Source: Waddlia chondrophila WSU 86-1044 (GTDB lineage: Bacteria; Chlamydiota; Chlamydiia; Chlamydiales; Waddliaceae). Taken from it: 64,000 nucleotides of DNA. The stretch spans positions 695,340-759,339 of the forward strand of contig NC_014225.1 of assembly GCF_000092785.1 (NCBI RefSeq), written 5' to 3'. The notes beneath the pieces were generated by a model. That model saw only the letters and a program-made list of their open reading frames with translations. It was not told the origin of the DNA and made no database searches. The position numbers were made by a program, and so were the translations under genes. Of this stretch, positions 33,827-42,659 are shown in pieces (within the stretch, counting starts at the first letter, position 1; each line of letters opens with the position of its first letter).

Positions 33827-35710
33827 TCACTTCAGCAATCCATTCTCCTTTGCCTCCTTTACAAGCTTGTTGACCTTACCCACTGAGATACCCATTTCTT
33901 TAGCTAGATCTCTCTGCTTCGTCATCCCATCCATGTACAGTTCGGCTAGTATCTCTACTTCATATCCGTCTACCTTGCTACAGCTCCACTCGATGGAATT
34001 ATCTGTATTTGTTTTTAATCTGGCTTCAAATGGCTCCGCATCTATTCCAAAGAACCCGCGCGATTTTTCGAAATGAATTTCGAATCTCGCCCCGTCTTCG
34101 GGAGCATAATTGCCTGGTTTTTTCAATTTGATCACGGTGTCTAAAACATCCTCTCTTTTACTCGTCCCGCGAGAAGTGCCGTTTTTTCCAGCATGGTGGA
34201 TGAAAATAACAGACTTTCCTTGCCGTCTTAGTGCAAGCACCCACTCTTGAACCAAAAGCCAGCTCTCTGCCTCGTTCTCTTTCCCAGACCTTATCAGCGT
34301 TGATAGATTATCGAGGATGATCACATCTGTATCAGAGATCAGCTCATTCACGTCTTCCTGTCCAAGAAAGGTTCCAAGATCTCTGATCCCATCAGGCTGG
34401 AAGTCTTGTGAGAAAATGCGAAAATACGAGTCTTCTGGAGGGGTATTTTTAAACATCTTGGAGATTGACCGTAATCTTTCTTGAAGGGCTTCTCCAGGCA
34501 TTTCGCCATCAATATAAAGAACTTTTCTTGCTTCTGGTATTTTCCACTTACAAACCGGTTCCCCGCATGCAACGGCATAAGCGATCGTGAGAGACAAGTA
34601 AGTTTTCCCTATTCCTCTCTCGGCATAGATCATTGCAAGACCCTTTTCCGGTAGCCAAGGATCGATGATGAGCTTTTTGGGCTTGATGTTCATTAATAAC
34701 AGCTCGTTGGCCGTTAACACTTGAAGAGAAGTCTTGATCGATGAGAGCTGTTTCAAAACTTCATCAATCCCGCAATGGACGTGAAGGTCATTAAAATCAG
34801 TTAACCTACAAGTCGATTGCATTTCTTTTGTGAAAGCCGGTAAGACAACTTCACAATCATATTCTTTCGCAGCTTCTTCGGCTTTTGTTTTTCCCGGATT
34901 TTGAGCGTTGCCGTCATCATTATCAGCGGCAATAGTTATCTTAGCTCTAGGGTATTTCTTGCGAAAGCTTGCGATGACAGGCTTTAAATTCCCGCAATCA
35001 AATGCGACGATTACAGGGCATTTTGTTGCCTCGTGAACACTCGCCCCCGTAGCGTATCCCTCAACGACATAAACCTTAGAAGATCCTTCTAACGACCCGA
35101 TAACATGGAAATTTCCCTTTTTAAGGCCATAGATTCGTTTCTTGCCATCTTCATAGATGCACTGAACCCCTTGGAGTTCCTCTTCGGTATTCCTCAAGGG
35201 TATTACGATAACAGGGGAGCCTTCTCTTTCAACTCTATACTTGATATCATAAGGCTTGATTTTCTTTTGCTCCAAGTATGACGAATGACCTTGACAATGA
35301 TCTTGATTGCTCGATTCTTCCCAAATTTCATTTGCTCTGGCAACTCTTTTTTCTTGCTCTTTTTGCAATAGACTTTCTTGGTGTTTCTTTCTTTTTCTGT
35401 ACTCTTCTTCTAGTTGATGTCGCTCAGGACTCGACTGAGGAAGGTTTTCATAACTTTTGTAAACAAATCTTTCTTGATTTCCAGACCATGTGCCATAACA
35501 GCAGATTAGATAAGGATTGTCTTTTATCGACATGCCTTCATAACAGACATACCATTCATCCGGCTGGCTCCTTTTTGAATCACGCGAAAATCGGTGAATC
35601 TCTCCATCAGATATTAATGGGCCATCAAAAGGAATTCCATTCTTGGACATACTTTCAATGCATTGCTGGTGAAGTTCATGTGTTAAGGTTACTACCAAAA
35701 TTTTCCCCAT
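33827..35710 (-). CDS. TOPRIM primase fused to RepA/AAA_25-type helicase
   Basis: 627 residues. The N-terminal third holds a TOPRIM domain: VYVVEGYATG, then VAFDCGNL and ITIAADNDDG, the acidic metal site of phage and plasmid primases. The central third is a hexameric helicase/ATPase with YAERGIGKTYLSL (Walker A), VLYIDGEMPG, VIILDNLSTL (Walker B) and VIFIHHAGKNG. A C-terminal winged-helix (KQRDLAKEMGISVGKVNKLV) follows. It should initiate replication of the element. The start overlaps the upstream small gene by 35 bases. Confidence 0.88.
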   Translation of the reverse strand: MGKILVVTLTHELHQQCIESMSKNGIPFDGPLISDGEIHRFSRDSKRSQPDEWYVCYEGMSIKDNPYLICCYGTWSGNQERFVYKSYENLPQSSPERHQLEEEYRKRKKHQESLLQKEQEKRVARANEIWEESSNQDHCQGHSSYLEQKKIKPYDIKYRVEREGSPVIVIPLRNTEEELQGVQCIYEDGKKRIYGLKKGNFHVIGSLEGSSKVYVVEGYATGASVHEATKCPVIVAFDCGNLKPVIASFRKKYPRAKITIAADNDDGNAQNPGKTKAEEAAKEYDCEVVLPAFTKEMQSTCRLTDFNDLHVHCGIDEVLKQLSSIKTSLQVLTANELLLMNIKPKKLIIDPWLPEKGLAMIYAERGIGKTYLSLTIAYAVACGEPVCKWKIPEARKVLYIDGEMPGEALQERLRSISKMFKNTPPEDSYFRIFSQDFQPDGIRDLGTFLGQEDVNELISDTDVIILDNLSTLIRSGKENEAESWLLVQEWVLALRRQGKSVIFIHHAGKNGTSRGTSKREDVLDTVIKLKKPGNYAPEDGARFEIHFEKSRGFFGIDAEPFEARLKTNTDNSIEWSCSKVDGYEVEILAELYMDGMTKQRDLAKEMGISVGKVNKLVKEAKENGLLK

Positions 35711-35933
35711 AAATATCGGCTTTATCTGTTTGACTTAAATTTAAAATCAGAGAATCAACCCAATTTAATTCCCCCATTAGATGCAGAACTCTCTCAAGCC
35801 AAATTTGTTTTTGTTTTACATTATTTTTCGTAACGCTGAATTGAAAACGTTTTGATGTGAATTCGTAGCTTTCCTTAATAATCTTTTTTGCGAAGAGAGC
35901 TCCGTCTAGAGTAAACGCAGTCGATGAATTCAT
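35676..35933 (-). CDS. small hypothetical protein of the integrated element
   Basis: 85 residues, no recognised domain. It starts 4 bases after the Xis-like gene and overlaps the primase start, so it is part of the same transcript. Its lack of an independent ribosome site suggests translational coupling. Confidence 0.5.
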   Translation of the reverse strand: MNSSTAFTLDGALFAKKIIKESYEFTSKRFQFSVTKNNVKQKQIWLERVLHLMGELNWVDSLILNLSQTDKADIYGENFGSNLNT

Positions 35934-35937
35934 AATA

Positions 35938-36171
35938 TCAACAGGGATGGTGTTTAAGTTGTTTCAAGAAGTTAAAGTATTTAGATTCGTCGATAAAAAT
36001 TCGTCGGGAAACTCTTACAAGACAGTCCTCTAATCCAGGGGGACTTTTGAAAATAAGCCATCTGATGCTGTTTTCTGTCATGAATGGATGTTTTTGCGCC
36101 ATTTGTCGAATGGTCAGTAGGTGAGGAATTACTTCGTTGCTTTTGTCTTGAGAAAGATTATTCGATGTCAT
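35938..36171 (-). CDS. excisionase-like HTH protein
   Basis: 77 residues with a MerR/Xis-type winged helix: LLTIRQMAQKHPFMTENSIRWLIF, then RVSRRIFIDESKYFNFL. AAAGGAG precedes ATG 36171. Such proteins direct excision or regulate early phage genes. It heads the operon with the small unknown gene and the primase-helicase. Confidence 0.65.
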   Translation of the reverse strand: MTSNNLSQDKSNEVIPHLLTIRQMAQKHPFMTENSIRWLIFKSPPGLEDCLVRVSRRIFIDESKYFNFLKQLKHHPC

Positions 36172-36302
36172 GCTTGCTCCTTTGATTTAATAAGGAAGAA
36201 GATCAGGAAGATAAAGACAGCATTGAGCCAATATCAGCAATTGACACAAAACCAATAGATGAAAATAATGGAGTAAAGCTCGGGTCGCGAAACCTGCTTT
36301 TC

Positions 36303-36334
36303 TTGGACCTAGGTGTTAGAGCACTTAGGTCCAA
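36303..36334 (-). terminator. hairpin after the recombinase-like gene
   Basis: Twelve-base arms TTGGACCTAGGT and ACTTAGGTCCAA (one mismatch) with an 8-base loop, 9 bases past the stop of the minus-strand gene ending at 36343. No long T-tract follows. Confidence 0.5.
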
Positions 36335-36342
36335 CTTCTTTT

Positions 36343-37302
36343 CTATTTTCTCTTTATTCCTAACTCCTCCTCCAAAAATTTTGGTATATTTCTAATCTTA
36401 AATTCATCGAGTACTTCTTTAATATTCCTCTGATGATGAGTTAAACTTTTTGCAACTTCGCTCCATTGAAGCATTGTTATCGTTGCTCGGAATCCAAGCT
36501 GAATTTTTTCACTTGCTTGGTCAAGAATATGTTGAAAATGAGTTCTGTAAACGGGTTTTCCAGCTCGCGTTATAAATAAAGTTAGGTCTTTTCTTTGATC
36601 TTTGGTGGCTTCAATATATTTTTTGAGGTCTTCTACTAAATCTTTGCTTAAAGGGAGGTTAGTATCTTCACCATCGCTAAATTGAATGAGACTTGATGTA
36701 AAGTTGATGTTATTGGTTTTTAATTTCAGGATTTGATGTAGGCTGCGTGCGAAATATGATACGAGCCGAACGATCAAATAGTCGCGTAGGCTACATTCCT
36801 TGATCTCGTGAAGCAGCTGGCGTAAATTTTGATCATTTAAAACAAGGGGAGGTTCTTGTTCATTTGTCAGATTGAAGCCAAATGAAATCGGGGGAATCAG
36901 AGGGACTACTTTACTTTCAGTGATTTCTTCTAGAAATTTTGTGAAGGCAATCAGAGCATTAAGGCGGTATCTTTTCTCATTGATATTAAGGGATTCATCC
37001 AAGTCAAGGTCTTTACAGATGGTCGGGTATTGCTCTGGTAGCTCAATTATTGAATAGGGGCGACCTTTCTCGTTAGACACATGCAAAATATGTCGTCTTA
37101 CCAGGTCTTTGAGATAGTTGCGGTAATTTTGGATGGTGGCTGAAGCTGAGCTTTTTTTGAAATATAGCCACCAAAATCCGACCGCATCCTCAATAGAGGA
37201 GTGGCACAGTCCGTCAATTAATTTTTGCTTTTCTTGGTTTGCTGTAACTTGCTGTGCCCAAAGTTTATGAGCAGTTTCTGATTCTAGAGTCTTATTTGTC
37301 AT
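36343..37302 (-). CDS. tyrosine-recombinase-like protein lacking the catalytic Tyr
   Basis: 319 residues from ATG 37302 (MTNKTLES); a TTG at 37344 is an alternative. The fold resembles the core-binding plus catalytic domains of XerC/D-like integrases: YFARSLHQILKLKTNNINF corresponds to the first-Arg block. The expected HxxR, GH and C-terminal Tyr blocks are not recognisable. It may be an accessory or degenerate recombinase. Chlamydial plasmids also carry a pair of integrase-like genes (pGP7/pGP8). It is transcribed like the true integrase just upstream. Confidence 0.55.
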   Translation of the reverse strand: MTNKTLESETAHKLWAQQVTANQEKQKLIDGLCHSSIEDAVGFWWLYFKKSSASATIQNYRNYLKDLVRRHILHVSNEKGRPYSIIELPEQYPTICKDLDLDESLNINEKRYRLNALIAFTKFLEEITESKVVPLIPPISFGFNLTNEQEPPLVLNDQNLRQLLHEIKECSLRDYLIVRLVSYFARSLHQILKLKTNNINFTSSLIQFSDGEDTNLPLSKDLVEDLKKYIEATKDQRKDLTLFITRAGKPVYRTHFQHILDQASEKIQLGFRATITMLQWSEVAKSLTHHQRNIKEVLDEFKIRNIPKFLEEELGIKRK

Positions 37303-37399
37303 TTTTCCCAACTTGTTTGTCCCCCTTCCACAGGTTCCCAACAATTAAAGTAATTTATTTGCAAAATACGATATTTCTCAAAAAATGTCAATATGTCAT

Positions 37400-38503
37400 C
37401 TATTGTGTACATAAACCTTCAAAGTAAGAACCAATATCTGCAGATGCTTCCTTGGCGTGATCTAATCCGAGGTGGCTGTATCGAGTTGCTGTGATTGTAT
37501 GGCTTCTGTGCCCAACAATTTTGCTGATCACGTGCAGGGGATATTTTAACTCACTCAAAGTGGTGATAAAATCGTGTCTAAGATCATGAAACTTAAAATC
37601 TTTTATCTTCGCTTGTTTTAATGCTGCCTTCCATGAGGCTCGGAAATCTATAGGGTTATGTCCCTTTTTTTGAGAAAATACATATTCGTCGGTAAGTTCA
37701 CCAAAATGAGCACAATGAGCACGGAGGCTTTTTAAAATATTCAATGAAATATCGGGAACCGGGACAACGCGGCGGTCATTGTTTTTGGTGTGTTCAAGTG
37801 TAACGCTTCCATTGGTTAGATCGACGTGCTTCCATTTTAAATTGAGAATTTCTCCTTTTCTCATCCCTGTTGATAAAGCCAGTAAGACGATGGGATAGAG
37901 GAGTTTGCAGGAGCTGTTTTGACAGGCGAGCAATAATTGCTTTTTCTCCTCTTTAGACAAAAATCGTTCTCTTCCGCGAGGTTCGGGAAGCTTTCTGACG
38001 TTTTTGAGAGGGGAGTAAGGGAGGAGCCTCCATTCACGTACTGCCAAATTAATAACAGAGCCCAGAGAGCATAAATAACGGTTAACGGTTGCTGATGAAC
38101 GAGAGCGTCCCCATTTATCTGGCTGTTCTTTTAGCTTGTCTCGAGCTTGAGCGATGATGTCTTCTCGCAGTTGACTTAAGATGCAGTACCCTATCTCGTC
38201 TTTCCACCAACTGAGGTGACCCTTGATGGTTTTGTGATTGCGGAGCTTTAGGAGGTCTGAGGAGATAAATCTGTCGATGAGATCGCTTAGAGTTAAGCGG
38301 CGCATTTCGGTCGTCTCATATGGTTGGCCAGACTGAATGGCCGCGATGGTTTTGCGTTTCCAGTCTTTGGCTTTTTGAAAAGAGTCGAAATTTTTTGAAA
38401 TATGGGGGCATCCTTTTAGACGGATTTGGACTCTATAATAAGAGCCTCTTGTCCCTTCAATGATTTGGATGCCGGGTTCTTTGGTCGCTTTGGTTTTTGC
38501 CAT
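37400..38503 (-). CDS. tyrosine site-specific integrase
   Basis: 367 residues from ATG 38503 (AAAGGTG site); the frame extends to 38590 through the repeat region and is not used. It has an N-terminal arm-binding and core-binding region and a catalytic domain with Arg215 (STGMRKGEIL), His306 and Arg309 (FHDLRHD), His332 (VGHRS) and Tyr342 (TRYSHL), all present. It lies 148 bp from the 3' end of tRNA-Ser and should catalyse integration between the 53-bp att repeats. Confidence 0.95.
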   Translation of the reverse strand: MAKTKATKEPGIQIIEGTRGSYYRVQIRLKGCPHISKNFDSFQKAKDWKRKTIAAIQSGQPYETTEMRRLTLSDLIDRFISSDLLKLRNHKTIKGHLSWWKDEIGYCILSQLREDIIAQARDKLKEQPDKWGRSRSSATVNRYLCSLGSVINLAVREWRLLPYSPLKNVRKLPEPRGRERFLSKEEKKQLLLACQNSSCKLLYPIVLLALSTGMRKGEILNLKWKHVDLTNGSVTLEHTKNNDRRVVPVPDISLNILKSLRAHCAHFGELTDEYVFSQKKGHNPIDFRASWKAALKQAKIKDFKFHDLRHDFITTLSELKYPLHVISKIVGHRSHTITATRYSHLGLDHAKEASADIGSYFEGLCTQ

Positions 38504-38526
38504 AATACACCTTTTTACACAGTTGT

Positions 38527-38554
38527 TGAGGATTGCTGTGCATAATTTGTGCAT
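38527..38554. repeat. att-flanking repeat (TGAGGAT type), right copy
   Basis: TGAGGATTGCTGTGCATA continuing to TTTGTGCAT overlaps the region just upstream of the integrase start and matches copies at 25990 and 26253. Possibly integrase arm sites or an autoregulatory operator. Confidence 0.4.
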
Positions 38555-38650
38555 TATGGCTAAAAAACCATAAAAACAAAAAAATCTCATACCACAGCAA
38601 TCGATTAATCACTGTCGTTGAGAATATATTGTGGAAGGGGATATGTAAAA

Positions 38651-38735
38651 CGGAAGAGGAGGGATTCGAACCCCCGGACCCTTGCAGGTCTTCTGTTTTC
38701 AAGACAGACGCATTCGGCCACTCTGCCACTCTTCC
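38651..38735 (-). tRNA. tRNA-Ser (anticodon UGA)
   Basis: 85 bases read on the minus strand. The acceptor GGAAGAG pairs with CTCTTCC, with discriminator G at 38651. The anticodon loop CTTGAAA gives UGA, decoding UCA. The long variable arm is typical of class II tRNAs, and the T loop is GGTTCGAATCC. CCA is not encoded. The 3' 53 bases form the element attachment site and remain intact here. Confidence 0.95.
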
Positions 38736-38757
38736 AGAAACTGTAAATCTTCCCAAA

Positions 38758-38786
38758 TTTATACATCTTAGCGCTCTTTTAATCAA
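38758..38786 (-). promoter_or_regulatory. promoter of tRNA-Ser
   Basis: On the minus strand TTGATT (38786-38781) and TATAAA (38763-38758) are 17 bp apart, 22 bases upstream of the tRNA 5' end. Confidence 0.55.
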
Positions 38787-38820
38787 GAAAAATAATAAAT
38801 ATAAAAGTATTAGTAAAATT

Positions 38821-38849
38821 TTGACTTTAAAATAGATAAGCATTATGAT
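38821..38849 (+). promoter_or_regulatory. promoter of the 38898 gene
   Basis: TTGACT (38821-38826), 17-bp spacer, TATGAT (38844-38849). Predicted start near 38856, 42 bases before ATG. Confidence 0.55.
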
Positions 38850-38897
38850 TATTTTAGAATATAATCTAAGAGGCATGACTCTTTAAGGAGGATAATT

Positions 38898-41123
38898 ATG
38901 CCTAATAAGCAATACGATAAACAAAATTATTTGTCTATATTAGATGCCGTCGAAACACTCTCCAGTATTGTCGATATTGATTTCGAGCGAGAAATCGAGG
39001 TGGCAAATGACGAAGAGATCAAAGAGCAAGACGAAATGGTCACTGCACACACAATGCATTGGCTGGAAACAGAAGACAGGCAAAATACTGTCAAACATAT
39101 TAAAGAAACTTTTCACGTTGTCCATGAGTACTTAAAGGATTTCTACGAACACGAATATAGCTATGTTTCGAAGCCGAAAGTGATGGAGGGGGTTAAAACA
39201 ATCATGGTACTTGTCGGCGAGGCAGCAAAAAAGCTAGACAAGTTTACCACTCTTTTTAAAGAGACTAAAGAAAGAAGCGTTAAAAATCTCAAAGAGTATC
39301 GCGATCTTCAAGAGTTTTATTTGACTCGCATTGCCAGAAAGATTGATGAGGGGATTTTGGGTAAATGGATCCTGGAGTTGACTAAAGGGTCCATGGCAAA
39401 GCGAAAGGCTAAAGCTGAGCTGAAAGCTAAGCCGATGATAAGTGTGAAGCATGTGTTCATTGACATGGAGTCGGTGAAAAACGATACGGAATATGAATTA
39501 TTTTTCCTGAGAAAGGAGGATGGTTCGCGATTTTTTAACCCCCGTTTGATACGCAATATTAAACTCACAGCGGATTTTGGTCAGAAAATCCGGTCTAAAA
39601 AATCATCAGATCCTTTGGAGCAGATCAATATTTGGCAAGATCATTTGATTCATGTTGCTGCGAGAAATATTCTTCAGGCTCAAGGAGGTATCTTGGACAG
39701 GTTTTTTCGTGAGGCAAAGGAATCTTGGAGAAGGGAGTTGGCATCCGAATTATATAAAGCAGTTGTTGCTCTTATGATGTGTGCTTGCCCTAAAAATTTA
39801 CTGTCAAATGCGCCGACTAAAGCATGTACGGAATATTTTATTGATTTTCATCATTTTCTAAGAAATGCATATGTCACAGGGGAATATCAACGTTATTTAG
39901 CTTATCCGCCTAAAAAATCGAGTAAGATGGCGCATATTTTAATGGATCTTGTTCATGGACTTTCAAGAGCGATGTTCACGCGTATTAAAGCGTATCAACA
40001 ATTGGTGACGGTATTTGAGAAAATGGTGGAAGAAGCGAATCAAATGCAGTCTGAAGAGCATCAAAAGGCTGCAGAGGAGTCTAATACATTGTGGAGTCGA
40101 CTGGCAGGGGACTATGCTGCACTGAGCAAAATGATGAAGACGCATCCTAATGGCCCTTTGGTTAAAGTATTAGAAGTTTTGGAAAAGGGGGCCTACCACG
40201 TTTTCGATCCAATTGCGCAGTTGAATTTGCCCGGCGTCATGTATTCTCTTTTTATGGGAGAAAATAGAATCACTAATTTGCATCTTCCAGCTCCTATGAA
40301 TCAAGGGTTTATTCATCAGGCAGAGATTGTCAATGAATTTAAGGGATTTTTGCGTGCCTACATGAGCGGGCAGTTCAAACGGAAGCATCTTCTCTTTAAT
40401 TTTCAGGACAGAACGTCATGGAAAGAACACGTGCGTGCAGTGAATTTAGAACAACTTTCGAATCAAAGGTTGTTTTCCAAGTATCTGACAGTGGTCTCTT
40501 TGCCTAAGGATACTGATTTTTATCACCAAGTCTCTCCATACCAAGACGACCACCAAGCGGGACTTTTCATTGAGCATTTTAAAGATAACCTTTCGGATGA
40601 AAGCTGTGGTTTTGTCTTTCCCTTCTATCTCTCAAAGAAGCTATTTCCCAATTTTATCAATCAATTGTTTGAAGGGGTTCACAAGTTGTTTTTTCATGAG
40701 CGGAATGTGCTCTCTGTTAAGGATAGGCTGGATTTCATTGAAATTTTCTACATGCTGTTGGAATTAAAAATTATTGAGGAAGAGCAGCCTGCAACATTCA
40801 GTATGACGTGCAAAGATGGCATAGATATTGGCGGGTGTGCAAGTGCAGAGTTGTTTGGTTTTTTGAAAATGATTAACAATCAGGTATTGTCTAATGATGA
40901 ATACATGGAGTATTGCACCTCTCTTTTCATGCCTGCCATTATTTCGAGAGAGCGCATTATTCATACAGATAGATTTGGAAGGATGATCACAGCGTTCAAA
41001 AGAATTGAATCGACTCAGCAGGAGATGGGAAAGAAAGCTTTTGCAAAAGCTTTCGATGAGTTGCTAGGCAGCCTTTTTCATAGTCCTATATTAAGGTCGG
41101 AATTGGCCTTTCCTAGGCAATGA
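38898..41123 (+). CDS. large conserved hypothetical protein, 741 aa
   Basis: Strong TAAGGAGG site before ATG 38898. The protein is largely alpha-helical and soluble, with no signal peptide or membrane segment. Acidic helices dominate residues 20-60, and basic stretches (MAKRKAKAELKAKP) lie near 170. I recognise no family and no catalytic motif; it may be a chlamydia-restricted protein. It has its own promoter next to tRNA-Ser and overlaps the convergent M32 peptidase gene by 33 bases. Confidence 0.7.
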   Translation: MPNKQYDKQNYLSILDAVETLSSIVDIDFEREIEVANDEEIKEQDEMVTAHTMHWLETEDRQNTVKHIKETFHVVHEYLKDFYEHEYSYVSKPKVMEGVKTIMVLVGEAAKKLDKFTTLFKETKERSVKNLKEYRDLQEFYLTRIARKIDEGILGKWILELTKGSMAKRKAKAELKAKPMISVKHVFIDMESVKNDTEYELFFLRKEDGSRFFNPRLIRNIKLTADFGQKIRSKKSSDPLEQINIWQDHLIHVAARNILQAQGGILDRFFREAKESWRRELASELYKAVVALMMCACPKNLLSNAPTKACTEYFIDFHHFLRNAYVTGEYQRYLAYPPKKSSKMAHILMDLVHGLSRAMFTRIKAYQQLVTVFEKMVEEANQMQSEEHQKAAEESNTLWSRLAGDYAALSKMMKTHPNGPLVKVLEVLEKGAYHVFDPIAQLNLPGVMYSLFMGENRITNLHLPAPMNQGFIHQAEIVNEFKGFLRAYMSGQFKRKHLLFNFQDRTSWKEHVRAVNLEQLSNQRLFSKYLTVVSLPKDTDFYHQVSPYQDDHQAGLFIEHFKDNLSDESCGFVFPFYLSKKLFPNFINQLFEGVHKLFFHERNVLSVKDRLDFIEIFYMLLELKIIEEEQPATFSMTCKDGIDIGGCASAELFGFLKMINNQVLSNDEYMEYCTSLFMPAIISRERIIHTDRFGRMITAFKRIESTQQEMGKKAFAKAFDELLGSLFHSPILRSELAFPRQ

Positions 41124-42644
41124 ACCGATATATATCTTTGAATATTTGTTGTTCAAATAGCTCTCGAAAGGCTCGGAAGTAAACGCTTTTCCCGAAACTT
41201 TTTTTAACAGCTCACGGCTGCTATAACGGCGGCCATGCACGTGAATGTTGTCTGTCAGCCACTTTTTGATAAATTCAAATTCGCCTTTTTCGACTAAATT
41301 TTCCCAATCAGGATGCGCTTTTTCAAACGCTTCGAAAAATTGCGAAGCATACAAATTTCCCAAAGCATAAGTAGGAAAATAACCGAACGCTCCCATTGAC
41401 CAATGAATATCTTGCAAACAGCCCTGAGAATCAGTTTTAGGTACGATTCCTAGCAATTCCTCCATTTTCTGGTTCCAAGCCTCCGGCAAGTCTTTGGGAG
41501 ACAGCGACCCTTCAATCAACGCCACCTCCAATTCAAACCGAAGAATGACGTGCAAAGCATAAGAGACCTCATCTGCTTCAACTCTAATCAAAGAAGGTTC
41601 TACTTTGTTCACTCCTTTCCAAAGTGTTTCCAGTTTGATGCCATCAAGTTTGCCTTTGAAATGCTTTTTCATATGAGGCATTAAAAATTTCCAAAATCCC
41701 TTGCTGAGACCGATGCGCGTTTCCCACCAGCGCGATTGACTTTCATGCACGCCTAAGGAAACAGATTCCCCTAAAGGAGTCCCGTAGTGCTGCTCCGGAA
41801 GCCCCATTTCATAAAAAGCGTGCCCGCATTCATGAAGAATCGAGCGAATGTTGCTAATCGGCAAATTTGGAATGATCCGAGTTGTAATCCTACTGTCTGT
41901 GGGATGGGAAGCTGAAGAAAATGGATGCGTTGAAAGGTCAAGCCGCCCTCTTTCATCCGTATACCCGATCATTTTTGCAAGCTTGTTTCCAAAAGAAAGC
42001 TGGAGGGAAGGAGGGTAACGCAACTGTAGCTTGGAATCATCAATCTGCTTAGCCTTCTGTATCCTCCCAAGAAGCTCCATAATTGACTTCTTAAGGGAGC
42101 TGAAGACCTTTTCCACTTCCTTTTTTGTCATTTCAGGCTCGTAAATATCCAAAAGCGCGTCGTAAGGATGATCAGAATATCCAAAATATTCGGCTTTTTG
42201 CTTATTAAGATCGATCACCTTTTTAAGCGTCGGGAGAAATGAAGCAAAATCGTTCTGTTTTTTTGCCCGATCCCAAACGAGATGCGCTTCAGATGTGACT
42301 TTAGCGAATTGCTCGACAAAGGCGCTTGGCAATGATGTCTGCATCTTATAATCTTTGTGCCACCTCTTTAAAGCAGCTTTTTGCTCAGGCTTTAACCCGT
42401 CTTGCTTAACGCTGCCTGTTTTTAAATCGACCAGCTTCGAAAGGGCATCGGCAAAGGGTTTGCCGGTCTTTTGTCTATGGATTAATCCGGCGATTATCTG
42501 AAGTTGTTCGGCGCGGATCGGGGACGCGGCTTTAGGCATGCAGGTTTCCTGATCCCACTCAAGAAGGTGGCTGATTCCTTCTAGAATTTTTGCTCTGCGC
42601 GAGAGCTGGCAAAGATCTTGGTACGCTTTTTCACTGTTAGTCAT
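41091..42644 (-). CDS. carboxypeptidase Taq-type metallopeptidase (M32)
   Basis: 517 residues, normal for M32. The zinc motif HECGH lies in RSILHECGHAFYEMG, followed downstream by SVSLGVHESQSRWWE, which provides the third ligand (Glu), both diagnostic. The enzyme removes C-terminal amino acids (except Pro) in the cytoplasm. The opening EKAYQDLCQLSRRAKIL and LLEWDQETCMP match the family. It follows the murF-alr gene by 15 bases, so it is probably in the same transcript. Confidence 0.93.
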   Translation of the reverse strand: MTNSEKAYQDLCQLSRRAKILEGISHLLEWDQETCMPKAASPIRAEQLQIIAGLIHRQKTGKPFADALSKLVDLKTGSVKQDGLKPEQKAALKRWHKDYKMQTSLPSAFVEQFAKVTSEAHLVWDRAKKQNDFASFLPTLKKVIDLNKQKAEYFGYSDHPYDALLDIYEPEMTKKEVEKVFSSLKKSIMELLGRIQKAKQIDDSKLQLRYPPSLQLSFGNKLAKMIGYTDERGRLDLSTHPFSSASHPTDSRITTRIIPNLPISNIRSILHECGHAFYEMGLPEQHYGTPLGESVSLGVHESQSRWWETRIGLSKGFWKFLMPHMKKHFKGKLDGIKLETLWKGVNKVEPSLIRVEADEVSYALHVILRFELEVALIEGSLSPKDLPEAWNQKMEELLGIVPKTDSQGCLQDIHWSMGAFGYFPTYALGNLYASQFFEAFEKAHPDWENLVEKGEFEFIKKWLTDNIHVHGRRYSSRELLKKVSGKAFTSEPFESYLNNKYSKIYIGSLPRKGQFRP

Positions 42645-42659
42645 CTTTTTAAACCTTAT

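Larger units (their letters stand above)
26101..38703. mobile_element. integrated phage- or satellite-like element in tRNA-Ser
   Basis: A 53-bp direct repeat (26101-26153 and 38651-38703) is identical to the 3' part of tRNA-Ser. The integrase gene is next to the intact tRNA copy, the usual layout for tRNA-targeting elements. Contents: XRE repressor, RAMP-like and HNH genes, DnaB-like ATPase, terminase subunits, primase-helicase, Xis-like and recombinase-like genes. Capsid, portal and tail genes are absent, suggesting a satellite or decayed prophage. Confidence 0.85.
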
